From assembly GCF_025244865.1 (NCBI RefSeq), contig NZ_CP104272.1, forward strand, positions 1,302,001 to 1,366,000: a stretch of DNA of 64,000 bases. Reading direction: 5' to 3'. This DNA comes from Arthrobacter sp. zg-Y1110 (lineage in GTDB: Bacteria > Actinomycetota > Actinomycetes > Actinomycetales > Micrococcaceae). The notes under the pieces are model-generated. The model was not told the DNA's origin. It saw only the letters and a program-made list of their open reading frames with translations, and did no database searches. The position numbers and the translations under genes are program-made. How positions within the stretch are numbered: position 1 is the first letter of the stretch; each line of letters starts with the position of its first letter. Of the stretch, positions 48,031 through 60,356 are shown in pieces.

Positions 48031-48618
48031 GTGAGTCCGAAAGGCGATGCCGGCGAACACGCCGCAGCACCGGGGGGCATCCCTTCCCAGAGCGCCCAGG
48101 GCTTGCTGTTCACCGAGGACCTGCCTCTTCTCGACGAAGACGCAGGGTACCGTGGGCCTACCGCCTGCAAGGCTGCAGGGATAACTTACCGCCAGTTGGA
48201 TTACTGGGCGCGCACCGGGCTCGTGGAACCTGCGGTACGAGGTGCCTCCGGTTCCGGCACGCAGCGCCTCTACGGTTTCCGCGACATCCTGGTCCTGAAA
48301 GTCGTCAAGCGGCTGCTGGACACCGGTGTATCGCTCCAGCAGATCCGAACTGCCGTGGAGCACCTGCGGGAACGTGGAGTCGAGGACCTGGCACAGATCA
48401 CCCTGATGAGCGACGGTGCCAGCGTTTACGAGTGCACCTCCGCCGACGAGGTTATCGACCTGGTCCAGGGCGGCCAGGGTGTCTTCGGCATAGCCGTGGG
48501 CCGGGTCTGGCGTGAAGTCGAGGGCAGCCTCGCACAGCTGCCCAGCGAGCACGTCAACGAGCAGGACTTTCCCGGCGACGAACTGAGCCAGCGCCGCATC
48601 GCCCGCAAAATCAGTTAG
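48031..48618 (+). CDS. MerR-family regulator (Rv1830-type)
   Basis: 195 residues from GTG 48031 with AGGAGG 5 bases upstream. It contains the HTH segment GYRGPTACKAAGITYRQLDYWARTGLVEPAVRGASGSGTQRLYGFRDILVLKVVKRLLDTGVSLQQIRTAVEHLRERG. The C-terminal part is short. It has its own promoter although it follows the DUF151 gene. Corresponds in position to Rv1830. Targets unknown. Confidence 0.88.
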   Translation: MSPKGDAGEHAAAPGGIPSQSAQGLLFTEDLPLLDEDAGYRGPTACKAAGITYRQLDYWARTGLVEPAVRGASGSGTQRLYGFRDILVLKVVKRLLDTGVSLQQIRTAVEHLRERGVEDLAQITLMSDGASVYECTSADEVIDLVQGGQGVFGIAVGRVWREVEGSLAQLPSEHVNEQDFPGDELSQRRIARKIS

Positions 48619-48669
48619 GGCGCACAGCTCAGCTAGGGCAACGCACAATTTAGACAGACCATTAACGTT

Positions 48670-48697
48670 GAAGGGCATCCCCGCGGGGATGCCCTTC
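48670..48697. terminator. Bidirectional terminator, perfect 28-base palindrome
   Basis: GAAGGGCATCCCC (48670-48682) pairs completely with 48685-48697 around GC, giving a hairpin on either strand. It lies between the convergent MerR and ParA-like genes. Confidence 0.85.
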
Positions 48698-48729
48698 ATC
48701 GTATGTTCAGCTGCTCTAGCCTGCCCGGA

Positions 48730-49584
48730 CTAGGCCACCGGGCGGCGCATCACGCGGTTGCGCACACTGCCGGAATCCATCAGGTTCTTCATCAAGGCGT
48801 CGAAGGTTCCGGCGGCCTGTTTGGCTGATTCGCCCGGCCAGTGATGCACCGAATGGGCGGCACCCTGGATCTGCTGCCAGTTCGCCTGTTCCGCAATGGT
48901 GGGAGTCAGCAGCAGGTCGCCGAACATCTGCTTCATTTCGGCCAGCCGGAAAACGTGCTCGTTGGAGCTGGGCCGCACCCGGTTGGCGATGATGCCGGCG
49001 GGGGCCAGATTGGGAGCGAATTCCTCCCGGAACAGTTCGAGCGCACGCATGGTCCGCTCGGTGCCGGCCACCGAAAACAGTCCAGGCTCCGCAACCAGCA
49101 GCACCCGGTTGCTGGCGGTCCAGGCCATGCGGGTGAGGCCGTTCAGCGACGGCGGGCAGTCGATCAGGACCAAGCCGTATCCGGACACGCGGGACAGCAG
49201 GGTGGTCAGGCGTCGAAGATCGCGCTTGCCCAGGTCCGGACGGTCGTAAATACCCGAGTAGGCCGAGCCCATGGCAACATCCAGGACGGGCTTCCGGCCT
49301 TCTGAATTCTTCGCAAGGCGCTGGGCGTTCGCTACCCAGCCGCTGGGGATCACGTGGTCCGAAAGCTGAGCCCGACGGGCTGTCCGGAGCATCTCTCCGA
49401 TTCCCAGCTGGTTGCCTGCGCTAACACCCAAACCGGTGGTGGCATCGGCGTGCGGGTCCAGGTCCACGACGAGCGTAGGAATGCCGGCGGCCAGCGCTGC
49501 GGATGCCAGGCCGAGGGTGACGGAGGTCTTGCCGACGCCGCCCTTCAGGCTGCTGATGCTCACTACTTGCACTTGATGAACCAA
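48730..49584 (-). CDS. ParA/MinD-family ATPase
   Basis: 284 residues from TTG 49584; GTG 49572 is a plausible alternative. Walker A SSLKGGVGKTS has signature Lys14 and Lys19. Walker A' is LVVDLDPHADATTGLG and Walker B VLIDCPPSLNGL. The Switch II-type region RVLLVAEPGLFSVAGTERTM and C-terminal VHHWPGESAKQAAGTFDALM follow. No ParB partner or plasmid genes are near. It is probably an orphan ParA used for positioning of a cellular cargo, distinct from the parA at 26740. Confidence 0.87.
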   Translation of the reverse strand: MVHQVQVVSISSLKGGVGKTSVTLGLASAALAAGIPTLVVDLDPHADATTGLGVSAGNQLGIGEMLRTARRAQLSDHVIPSGWVANAQRLAKNSEGRKPVLDVAMGSAYSGIYDRPDLGKRDLRRLTTLLSRVSGYGLVLIDCPPSLNGLTRMAWTASNRVLLVAEPGLFSVAGTERTMRALELFREEFAPNLAPAGIIANRVRPSSNEHVFRLAEMKQMFGDLLLTPTIAEQANWQQIQGAAHSVHHWPGESAKQAAGTFDALMKNLMDSGSVRNRVMRRPVA

Positions 49585-49836
49585 AACCTAACGTGTCTAG
49601 GGATCACTGGACGCTGCTGACTCATTCTATGTGACGCATACCCGTTACCTTGGCAGCGGGCTTTTGCAGGGGTGGCGCTTAGACTGGTGCCACTGTGATG
49701 TCGAACACGGCAGCTCCGGAGTCCGCCCGTCGGCGGGACCCCGGTCCGGCTTGAGGCTTTCCTCTCGCGCCGTGGGTAAAATCCGTTAATGGCGGTATCT
49801 GTCCGGGTGCCCCACCGCAATTGATCCAGGAGACCC
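49585..49836 (+). promoter_or_regulatory. Divergent region with pyruvate carboxylase promoter
   Basis: TAAAAT at 49777-49782 is a good -10 candidate about 55 bases before the pyruvate carboxylase start; TTGAGG at 49751 is a poorly spaced -35. No gene is seen in the rest of the interval. Confidence 0.4.
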
Positions 49837-53235
<3,399 letters not shown>

Positions 53236-53293
53236 GCACCGGCTCCACCGGTGCGAAATGAACGTTGGAGCGTGACTGCATAGACTGAAGAGC

Positions 53294-54721
53294 GTGACTC
53301 ACTTCGATCTGGCCATCATTGGTTCCGGCTCCGGCAACTCGATCATCACCCCGGACTGGGACGGTAAAAAGGTAGCGATTATTGACGGAGGCACGTTCGG
53401 AGGAACGTGCCTCAACGTCGGGTGCATCCCCACGAAGATGTTCGTGTACCCCGCCCAGCTCGCGGCCGCCGCAGTGGACGGTGCGCGGCTGGGCGTGGAC
53501 ACGGTGTCCGCCGGGGTCCGGTGGCGGGACATCCGGGACCGGATCTTCACCCGCATCGACGCGATTTCCGACGGCGGGCGCCGCTACCGGGACGAGGAGC
53601 TGGACAACGTCACGCTGTTCAGTGAATACGTCCGCTTCGTCTCGCCGCACGCACTCGTCACGGCGTCGGGGCAGGAGATCACTGCCGACGAAATCGTGGT
53701 GGCCGCGGGTTCCCGTCCGGTCCTGCCGGATGTGCCGGGGATGGACCTTCCGCAGGTGCATACCTCGGACACGGTGATGCGTATCGATGAGCTGCCGGCC
53801 CGGGTGCTGATCATCGGCGGCGGGTATATCGCCGCGGAGTTCGGCTTCGTCTTCTCCGCCTTCGGGTCAGACGTCACCCTGGCCGTGCGGTCGGGGGCGC
53901 TGCTTCGTTCCCTGGACGAAACCGTGTCCGAACGCTTCACCGCGGAAGCCTCCAAGCAATGGGACGTGCAGTTCGAAACCACCGTGGACTCACTGGTGGA
54001 GAACGCTGACGGTTCCGTGCACGCCGTCCTCTCCGGTCCCGCCGGAGAGTCGGCCCTGGATGTGGACCTGGTGCTGGTGGCGACCGGCCGAACCCCCAAC
54101 ACCGACCGGCTGGACGTCAGTGCCGCCGGTTTTGACCTCACCTCGGACGGCCGGCTGGCTGTGGACAGCTACGGCCGGGTGCTGGCGTCCGGCGCTCCGG
54201 TGCAGGGAATCTGGGCGCTGGGCGACATCAGCAGCCCCTACCAGCTCAAGCACGTGGCCAACCACGAGGCGCGCGTGGTGGCGCACAACCTGGTGCACCC
54301 CGGGGACCTTCGCGCCATGGACCACCGCTTCGTGCCGGCTGCCGTCTTCAGCAGCCCGCAGATTGCAAGCGTCGGGATGACCGAGGACCAGGCCATCGCT
54401 GATACGGAAGCCCGCGGCGTCGAACTCGCCTTGGCCGTGCAGGAATACGGGTCGACGGCGTACGGCTGGGCAATGGAGGATTCCACCGGGTTCGTGAAAC
54501 TGCTGGCGGAGAAGGAAAGCGGCCGGCTGCTTGGTGCCCACATTGTGGGACATGAGGCGTCCATGCTGATCCAGCCCCTGGTGCAGGCGATGGAGTTCGG
54601 GTTGGACGCCGCCACGATGGCCCGCGGGCAGTACTGGATCCACCCGGCGCTGACAGAGGTGGTCGAAAATGCGCTGCTTTCGCTGAAGACAAAGGAAAAG
54701 CCGGGCAGGAACCGCCTCTAG
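53294..54721 (+). CDS. mtr: Mycothione reductase
   Basis: 475 residues from GTG 53294. A TAGACT box (53281-53286) is 7 bases before it, so the mRNA may be leaderless. It is a flavoprotein disulfide reductase keeping mycothiol reduced with NADPH. FAD motif is LAIIGSGSGNSI, redox site GGTCLNVGCIPTK with Cys39/Cys44, NADPH motif VLIIGGGYIAAEFGFVFSAFG, and the C-terminal HPALTE with active-site His450. SGSGNSIITPDW and KMFVYPA distinguish Mtr from lipoamide dehydrogenase. Presence of mycothiol metabolism supports an actinobacterial host. Confidence 0.93.
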   Translation: MTHFDLAIIGSGSGNSIITPDWDGKKVAIIDGGTFGGTCLNVGCIPTKMFVYPAQLAAAAVDGARLGVDTVSAGVRWRDIRDRIFTRIDAISDGGRRYRDEELDNVTLFSEYVRFVSPHALVTASGQEITADEIVVAAGSRPVLPDVPGMDLPQVHTSDTVMRIDELPARVLIIGGGYIAAEFGFVFSAFGSDVTLAVRSGALLRSLDETVSERFTAEASKQWDVQFETTVDSLVENADGSVHAVLSGPAGESALDVDLVLVATGRTPNTDRLDVSAAGFDLTSDGRLAVDSYGRVLASGAPVQGIWALGDISSPYQLKHVANHEARVVAHNLVHPGDLRAMDHRFVPAAVFSSPQIASVGMTEDQAIADTEARGVELALAVQEYGSTAYGWAMEDSTGFVKLLAEKESGRLLGAHIVGHEASMLIQPLVQAMEFGLDAATMARGQYWIHPALTEVVENALLSLKTKEKPGRNRL

Positions 54722-54741
54722 GGGAGTCGGTTCCTGCCCGG
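54701..54741. terminator. Terminator spanning the mtr stop codon
   Basis: 14-bp perfect stem CCGGGCAGGAACCG (54701-54714) with CGGTTCCTGCCCGG (54728-54741), loop of 13 bases containing the mtr stop. The left arm is coding sequence. It separates mtr from the convergent acyl-CoA ligase gene. Confidence 0.8.
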
Positions 54742-54751
54742 CGCGGATAAA

Positions 54752-56560
54752 TCAGACCCGCTGCCCGCTGTAGATATCGTCGATGACGTCCGAGAAGTCC
54801 CGGAGCACCTGGGCCCGCTTGATCTTCAGGGACGGTGTCAGGTGTCCGCTGGTCTCGGTGAAGTCGGTCGGGACCACGCGGAACTTCTTGATCGCCTCGG
54901 CGGAGGAGACCTTCTTGTTGGCGCGGTCCACCAGGGCCTGGAGTTCCTTCTGCAGCTCATCGGTCTTGGCCACTTCGGTCACCGTCATGGTGGCCGGCAG
55001 CTTGTGCCGCCCCAGCCAGCCGGGCAGTGCCTCTTCGTCGATGGTAATGAGGGCCGAAATGAACGGCTTGGCATCCCCGACCACCACGCACTGGGACACA
55101 ATCGAATCGGCGCGGATGGAATCCTCCAGCTGAGAGGGAACCACGTTCTTGCCGCCGGCCGTGATGATGATTTCCTTCTTTCGGCCGGTGATCTTCAGGA
55201 AGCCGTCCGAGTCGAGTTCGCCGATGTCACCGGTGTGGAACCAGCCGTCGGTGAATGTGTCCTCCATCAGTTCCGGGCGGTTGTAGTAGCCCTTCATCAC
55301 GCTGATGCCCTTGGCCAGGATCTCGCCGTCGTCGGCGATCTTCACGCTGTTCCCGGGAAGGGGCGCGCCCACGGTGCCCAGCTTGACGAGCTGCGGGGTG
55401 TTGGTGGTGAGCGGAGCCGTGGTTTCGGTCAAACCGTAGCCTTCCAGCACCAGCAGTCCGATGCCGTGGAAGAAGTGCCCCAGCCGTTCGCCGAGTGGAG
55501 CTCCGCCGGAAACCGCGTATTCCACCTTCCCGCCCATGGCCTCGCGGATCTTGCCGTACAGCAGGCGGTCGAAGAGGGCATGCTTCAGGGTCAGGCCCAG
55601 CGGCACCTTGCCCTCCTGCTTGGCCTTGGACCAGGCAACTGCCGTGGCGACGCCGGCGTGGAAGATCTTGCCCTTGCCGCCGTCTTCGGCCTTCAGCATG
55701 GAGGCGTTGAACACCTTCTCCAGCACGCGCGGAACCACCAGGATGAAGGTGGGCTTGAAGCTCTGCAGGTCGGGAAGGAGGTTCTTGACATCGGGGGTGT
55801 GCGCCACGGTGGCACCGGTAGCCACGCTGAGCACGGAAATGAAGCGGGCAAGGACATGCGCCAACGGCAGGAACATGATCGTCTGCGAGCCCTCGGTGGC
55901 CACCTCGGGCTCCGCCAGCTCCGAGTTGCGCGAAAGGTTGACGAAGTTGGCGTGCGTGAGTTCGCAGCCCTTCGGTTTGCCTGTGGTTCCGGACGTATAA
56001 ATGATGGTTGCCAGGTCGGCCATCTGGGCGGTCGAGCGACGTGTCTCGAGATCTTCATCACTGACCGAAGCGCCGTCGGCGCGCAGCGTGTCGAGTCCGC
56101 CGCCGTCGATCTGCCACACATTGGCGACCATGGAAAGGTCTTCGTCCGCTGCGGCCGTGCGGACAATGTTCTCGTGCCGGGCGGCTTCAACCACAATGCC
56201 GACGGCGCCGGAATCGCTCAGGATCCAGGCAACCTGCGAAGGGGACGAGGTCTCATAGACGGGAACCGACACCGCTCCGGCGAACCAGAGGGCAAAGTCC
56301 ACCAGGGTCCATTCGTACCTGGTCCGCGACATGATGGCCACGCGGTCGCCTGCCTTGATGCCACTGGCCATGAAGCCCTTGGCCAGCGCCCGGACGTCCT
56401 TGGTGAACTCGGTGGCACTGATCCGCTGCCATTCGCCCTGGCCGTTCCGGACGGCAAAGAGAGCGGGGTTGCTTGGCTTGGCTGCCTGATCGAGCAGCAT
56501 GTTTGTGATGTTCGTCTGCGGCGGGGACTCCGCTAGGACGGGAACGCTGAATTCTCGCAC
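54752..56560 (-). CDS. Long-chain fatty acid-CoA ligase (FadD15-like)
   Basis: 602 residues from GTG 56560, AAAGGAGC 5-6 bases before it. AMP-forming ligase: IIYTSGTTGKPKGCELTHANFVNLSRN (P-loop, residue about 190), FLPLAHVLARF, VLEGYGLTETTAPLTTN, GWFHTGDIGELDSDGFLKITGRKKEIIITAGGKNVVPSQLED, and the C-terminal Lys in SLKIKRAQVL. The LAHVLAR and GRKKEII blocks mark the long-chain (eukaryote-like) subfamily; the syntenic M. tuberculosis gene is fadD15 (Rv2187). It activates fatty acids for beta-oxidation or lipid synthesis. Confidence 0.93.
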   Translation of the reverse strand: MREFSVPVLAESPPQTNITNMLLDQAAKPSNPALFAVRNGQGEWQRISATEFTKDVRALAKGFMASGIKAGDRVAIMSRTRYEWTLVDFALWFAGAVSVPVYETSSPSQVAWILSDSGAVGIVVEAARHENIVRTAAADEDLSMVANVWQIDGGGLDTLRADGASVSDEDLETRRSTAQMADLATIIYTSGTTGKPKGCELTHANFVNLSRNSELAEPEVATEGSQTIMFLPLAHVLARFISVLSVATGATVAHTPDVKNLLPDLQSFKPTFILVVPRVLEKVFNASMLKAEDGGKGKIFHAGVATAVAWSKAKQEGKVPLGLTLKHALFDRLLYGKIREAMGGKVEYAVSGGAPLGERLGHFFHGIGLLVLEGYGLTETTAPLTTNTPQLVKLGTVGAPLPGNSVKIADDGEILAKGISVMKGYYNRPELMEDTFTDGWFHTGDIGELDSDGFLKITGRKKEIIITAGGKNVVPSQLEDSIRADSIVSQCVVVGDAKPFISALITIDEEALPGWLGRHKLPATMTVTEVAKTDELQKELQALVDRANKKVSSAEAIKKFRVVPTDFTETSGHLTPSLKIKRAQVLRDFSDVIDDIYSGQRV

Positions 56561-56626
56561 GATAGCTCCTTTGATATCCGATACGCCCGTAGGCACTGTT
56601 CAGCCTATAACCTAGATCACATTTTC

Positions 56627-56640
56627 TTACCCGTCGGTAA
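56627..56640. promoter_or_regulatory. Dyad TTACC-N4-GGTAA in the fatty-acid ligase promoter
   Basis: Perfect 5-bp arms, 67 bases upstream of the ligase start and about the same distance from the glucokinase start. On the ligase strand possible -10 boxes (TAGGTT, TAGGCT) lie 15-30 bases downstream. The sequence resembles TetR-family operators found before fatty-acid genes. Confidence 0.4.
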
Positions 56641-56700
56641 CCTTGCAGATTCATAACGAACGCGTCGCCGCTCTTGCCGTTTCCCTAGAATAGGTTTCTG

Positions 56701-57777
56701 ATGCGTCCAGTTACCCCAGCACCCGTTCCCCGCCCCCTTTCCACCCCGCTCCAACGCAGGCTTGCTGCCACGGAACCCTTCCGGCCGCGCAGGCCCATGC
56801 GGCTGCCGAACCGAATGCGGCGGCGCGGGCTGGCCATCGGGATAGATATCGGCGGGACCAAAGTGGCGGCCGGGCTCGTGGACGGCGACGGACGGGTGCT
56901 GAAGCAGGCGCGCCGGTCGACGCCGGGGCAGGATCCCCGGGAAGTCGAAGCGGTAATCGTGGACCTGGTCCGGGAACTCTCGGCCGAGCACCACGTGTGG
57001 TCCGTCGGCATCGGTGCGGCCGGGTGGATGGACCTCGCCGGCAGCACCGTGTTGTTCAGCCCGCACCTGGCCTGGCGCAACGAACCCCTCCGCGAGAACC
57101 TGGAGAGGCTGCTGCGCAGGCGCGTCTTCCTGGTCAATGACGCCGACGGCGCCGCCTGGGCGGAATACCGGTTCGGAGCCGGTGCGGGGGAGAGCAGGAT
57201 GGTCTGCGTAACCCTCGGAACCGGAATCGGCGGGGCAATGGTGCTCGACGGCCGCCTTGAGCGCGGCCGGTACGGCGTGGCGGGGGAGTTCGGGCACCAG
57301 ATCATCATGCCCGGCGGGCACCGCTGCGAATGCGGCAACCGGGGGTGCTGGGAACAGTACGCCTCGGGTAACGCCCTCGGCCGGGAGGCCCGGGAACTGG
57401 CCGCAGCCAACTCCCCGGTAGCCCAGGAGCTGCTCCGGGCGGTGAACGGCAATGCGGATCAAGTGACCGGCGCCGTCGTCACCCGCCTGGCCCTCGAAGG
57501 CGACCCGGCCTCCATCGAACTCCTTGACGAAGTGGGGCAGTGGCTCGGATTGGGGCTGGCGAACCTGGCCGCTGCCCTGGATCCGGGAATGTTCGTCATC
57601 GGCGGCGGGCTGAGCGATGCCGGAGACCTGCTGCTTGTTCCGGCGCGGCGGTCCTTTGCCCGGAACCTTACCGGGCGGGGCTTCCGCCCCGCGGCCAAAA
57701 TGGAGCGGGCGGCCCTGGGCCCCGCCGCGGGGATGATCGGAGCCGCGGACCTGTCGCGGATCGCCGCACGCCGCTGA
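56701..57777 (+). CDS. ROK-family glucokinase-like sugar kinase
   Basis: 358 residues from ATG 56701, 9 bases after TAGAAT. Phosphate-1 motif is GIDIGGTKVAAGLVDGDG (48-65), catalytic loop VFLVNDADGAAWAEYRFGAG, glycine-rich LGTGIGGAMVLDG, and the ROK zinc site CECGNRGCWEQYASGNAL. Proteins with this set phosphorylate glucose with ATP or polyphosphate. Residues 1-42 are a very basic, Pro/Arg-rich extension; later starts at 56797 or 56815 would remove it but have no Shine-Dalgarno. Confidence 0.9.
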   Translation: MRPVTPAPVPRPLSTPLQRRLAATEPFRPRRPMRLPNRMRRRGLAIGIDIGGTKVAAGLVDGDGRVLKQARRSTPGQDPREVEAVIVDLVRELSAEHHVWSVGIGAAGWMDLAGSTVLFSPHLAWRNEPLRENLERLLRRRVFLVNDADGAAWAEYRFGAGAGESRMVCVTLGTGIGGAMVLDGRLERGRYGVAGEFGHQIIMPGGHRCECGNRGCWEQYASGNALGREARELAAANSPVAQELLRAVNGNADQVTGAVVTRLALEGDPASIELLDEVGQWLGLGLANLAAALDPGMFVIGGGLSDAGDLLLVPARRSFARNLTGRGFRPAAKMERAALGPAAGMIGAADLSRIAARR

Positions 57778-57808
57778 GCCGGGGCGTCCCCGGAGGAGGA
57801 AGCCGGGC

Positions 57809-58342
57809 CTAGACGGCCGCGCCGTCGTCATCCTCATCGCGGTGCTGGGGTAGCCGGAAAAGCAGATAGGCCGCGGAGCCCGCAAACACGGCGATGGTGC
57901 CGAGGATGACCGGCAGCGGCGCGCTGCGCCAGAACATGGCGAACACCAGGAGCAGGAGCGGTCCGGCCAGCGTGCCCAGCCAGCTGAGCACCACCAGCGG
58001 TTCCCCGGTGCCAAGCGGCGGCGGTTCGGGCGGCACAAACCCGCCGTCGTCCTCATCCTCGTCCTCGGCCGTATAGTCCCGGGGCCCCGCCGATGCCAAC
58101 GGCTGGTTCTCGAAGATGGCGCGGGTCCGTTCGGCCGGCGTCGGTGCCGCCGGATCGCGGGGCGGGGTGGCTTCTCCCGGTTCCCCGCCGCCGTGCGGGG
58201 CAGCGGCATCCGGGGCGCCGGCGGAACGGTCCGGTTCCGGACGTACCGGATCGCTGGCGTCCATATGTTCAAGGCGGGCCACCAGGTCCAGCCAGACTTC
58301 TTCGTCGGTGGACTCGTTATGTTCCGGCTCGCGTTCGCTCAT
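57809..58342 (-). CDS. Membrane protein with acidic, Pro-rich N-terminus
   Basis: 177 residues from ATG 58342, which overlaps the stop of the esterase gene upstream. The N-terminal 115 residues are disordered and acidic (SEREPEHNESTDEEVWLDLVARLEHMD, DEDEDDGGFVPPEPPP). Two helices follow: LVVLSWLGTLAGPLLLLVFAMFW and LPVILGTIAVFAGSAAYLLF. This resembles a widespread actinobacterial uncharacterised membrane protein. Function unknown. Confidence 0.8.
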   Translation of the reverse strand: MSEREPEHNESTDEEVWLDLVARLEHMDASDPVRPEPDRSAGAPDAAAPHGGGEPGEATPPRDPAAPTPAERTRAIFENQPLASAGPRDYTAEDEDEDDGGFVPPEPPPLGTGEPLVVLSWLGTLAGPLLLLVFAMFWRSAPLPVILGTIAVFAGSAAYLLFRLPQHRDEDDDGAAV

Positions 58343-59103
58343 GCCCGCACCCCGGAACTGACGCGGTGGATGAATTCAGCGGAGCGGTCAAAGATCAGCG
58401 GCGCATCGTGGTCCATGGTGGCAACGTGGTAGCTGTTCTCAAGCGGCACCACCTCGAGCTCTGCGTTAAGGAGCCGGCGGCGGAGCAGTTCCATGCTGGA
58501 TTCCGGCACCACAGCGTCCACCCGTGAACGGAATGCCAGCACGGGCGCCGTAACGTCGGGCAGGGCGGCGGCAGTGTTCCGGAAGAGCCTGCCAAGCTGG
58601 TGCACCGAGCCGACCGGCGTCCGCGGGTACGCACCCTCATCCTGTCCTTTGAGCCGGATGTCGTTGCCAATGGCAGGAACGGATCTCAGGAAGTACTTCA
58701 GCAGGCCGGAATAGCGCGCCCGGGGGTCGGCGAACGTCAGGCCGGGGTTAACGACGACGACGCCGGCCACCGGCTGCCGGGCCGCAAGCCGCAGCGCCAA
58801 CGTGCCGCCCATGGAAAGGCCTGCCGATACAACACAGTCCGTCCGCTCACGCAGGTCCCGATAGGCGCTCTCGTAGTCCTCGTACCAGCGCTGCCACGGC
58901 GTCTGTGCCAATTCCTGCCAGCTGGTGCCGTGGCCGGACAGCAGCGGAAGGCTCACGGCGTAGCCGCGGTCCGCCAGGTGGCGTGCCCAAGCCGCAAGGC
59001 TCACCGGGGATCCGGTGAATCCGTGGCTGAGAAGCACGCCAACGCCCGCGTTGGGTCCGTGCCCCTCAGAGTGGAAGGCATCAGCGCCGGGGAGGGAAGT
59101 CAT
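58339..59103 (-). CDS. Alpha/beta hydrolase, carboxylesterase/monoacylglycerol-lipase-like
   Basis: 254 residues from ATG 59103. The oxyanion-hole HGFTG lies near residue 28 and nucleophile GLSMGGTLALR near 95. Asp in RVDAVVP and His in NSYHVATMDHD complete the triad. The PLLSGHGTSWQELAQTPWQRWYEDYESAYRDL lid segment is characteristic of Est30/YvaK-type carboxylesterases that hydrolyse short acyl esters or monoacylglycerol. It lies next to lipid genes (acyl-CoA ligase, acyltransferase). Confidence 0.88.
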   Translation of the reverse strand: MTSLPGADAFHSEGHGPNAGVGVLLSHGFTGSPVSLAAWARHLADRGYAVSLPLLSGHGTSWQELAQTPWQRWYEDYESAYRDLRERTDCVVSAGLSMGGTLALRLAARQPVAGVVVVNPGLTFADPRARYSGLLKYFLRSVPAIGNDIRLKGQDEGAYPRTPVGSVHQLGRLFRNTAAALPDVTAPVLAFRSRVDAVVPESSMELLRRRLLNAELEVVPLENSYHVATMDHDAPLIFDRSAEFIHRVSSGVRA

Positions 59104-59272
59104 GTGTCTATGGTTGCATTAGAGGGGACTTTTTGGACCCTGCACGGGGGAAACTCCCGGGAACCCCGGTACGCGCCAAATTCACCAGCAGGGATAAGCG
59201 CGCATACAGTAGAGTCTGGGGAACCAAACGGGTCCCCCGTTATTGTCTTGTCCGGACAGGAGATCAAGCCGC

Positions 59273-60340
59273 GTGTTCTATTGGGTGATGAAGACTATAT
59301 TCATCGGGCCGGTGGTAAATCTTCTCTTCAGGCCTTGGGTCAAGGGAATGGATAACATCCCCGAATCCGGGCCTGCCGTCCTGGTGAGCAATCACCTTTC
59401 GTTCTCCGATTCGATCTTCCTTCCACTGGCCGTACCCCGGCCGGTGAGCTTTCTCGCGAAGAGCGATTACTTCAACGGCAAAGGCATCAAGGGCAAGCTC
59501 ACTGCAACCTTCTTCCGGCTCGCGAACCAGCTGCCGATGGACCGCTCGGGCGGAGCGGCGTCCGCTTCCTCCCTCAAGGCAGGCGTCGATGTCCTGGAAA
59601 ACGGCGGCCTGCTGGGTATTTACCCGGAAGGCACCCGCAGCCCGGACGGGCGGCTGTACCGCGGCAAGACCGGTGTAGCCAAGCTGGTGCTCTCTACCGG
59701 CGTTCCCGTCATCCCCGTTGCGATGATCGGAACCGACAAGGTCCAGCCCATCGGCCGGCGGATTCCCAATATCCGTCGGATCGGCATCATCGTAGGTGAA
59801 CCGCTGGACTTCTCGCGGTACGCCGGGCTGGAAAATGACCGCTTTATCCAGCGCTCCGTGACCGACGAGATCATGTATGAACTCATGCGTCTTTCCGGCC
59901 AGGAATACGTGGATGTATATGCCAGCACCGTCAAGGAAAAGATGGCCGCTAAGAAGGGCGTCAAGGCCGCACAGGCACGCAGCGCGGCTGTCCGCCTTTC
60001 CACCGGATCCGATTCCGGTGCAGTACCCCCGGCCGGCGGATCGGAACTGCCTGCCGAAGCAGGCGACAAACTGCCCGGCGCCGTGACCGTCATCGGTTCG
60101 AGCGCGGCGAAGGGCATCCGCAAATCCCCGAAACCGGCTGCAGCCGAAGCCGACGACGCCGCGGGCGAAGCCGGAAACAAGCGGCGCCTGAAGTTCCGTG
60201 GCCGGAAGTCCGGTGCCAATGGAGCCCGCGCTGCCCGGACGGACGCTGCGGAAACCAGCGGTGCCGAATCCAGCGGTGCCGAATCCAGCGGTGCCCGATC
60301 CGATGACCGCGACGCAGACCCGCGCTCCCATACTGCCTAG
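59273..60340 (+). CDS. 1-acylglycerol-3-phosphate O-acyltransferase-like (PlsC) protein
   Basis: 355 residues from GTG 59273 (ACAGGAG 10 bases upstream). Acyltransferase motif I NHLSFSD (HX4D) and motif III EGTRSPDGRLYRGKTGVAKLVLSTGVPVIPVAMIG, with hydrophobic stretch IFIGPVVNLLF at the start. It probably adds acyl chains to lysophosphatidic acid or a related lipid. The last 120 residues are disordered (KPAAAEADDAAGEAG, SGAESSGAES) and carry basic patches. Syntenic with Rv2182c, just before the DAHP synthase gene. Confidence 0.87.
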   Translation: MFYWVMKTIFIGPVVNLLFRPWVKGMDNIPESGPAVLVSNHLSFSDSIFLPLAVPRPVSFLAKSDYFNGKGIKGKLTATFFRLANQLPMDRSGGAASASSLKAGVDVLENGGLLGIYPEGTRSPDGRLYRGKTGVAKLVLSTGVPVIPVAMIGTDKVQPIGRRIPNIRRIGIIVGEPLDFSRYAGLENDRFIQRSVTDEIMYELMRLSGQEYVDVYASTVKEKMAAKKGVKAAQARSAAVRLSTGSDSGAVPPAGGSELPAEAGDKLPGAVTVIGSSAAKGIRKSPKPAAAEADDAAGEAGNKRRLKFRGRKSGANGARAARTDAAETSGAESSGAESSGARSDDRDADPRSHTA

Positions 60341-60356
60341 CTACCCCTCGGAGGCT

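Noticed and set aside
54842..56536. 564-residue plus-strand ORF opposite the acyl-CoA ligase
   Set aside because: Antisense shadow of the fully conserved ligase frame.
57779..57793. CCGGGG-CGT-CCCCGG hairpin after the glucokinase gene as a terminator
   Set aside because: Six pairs and no T-run are too little to call it; GC-rich DNA makes such dyads frequent.
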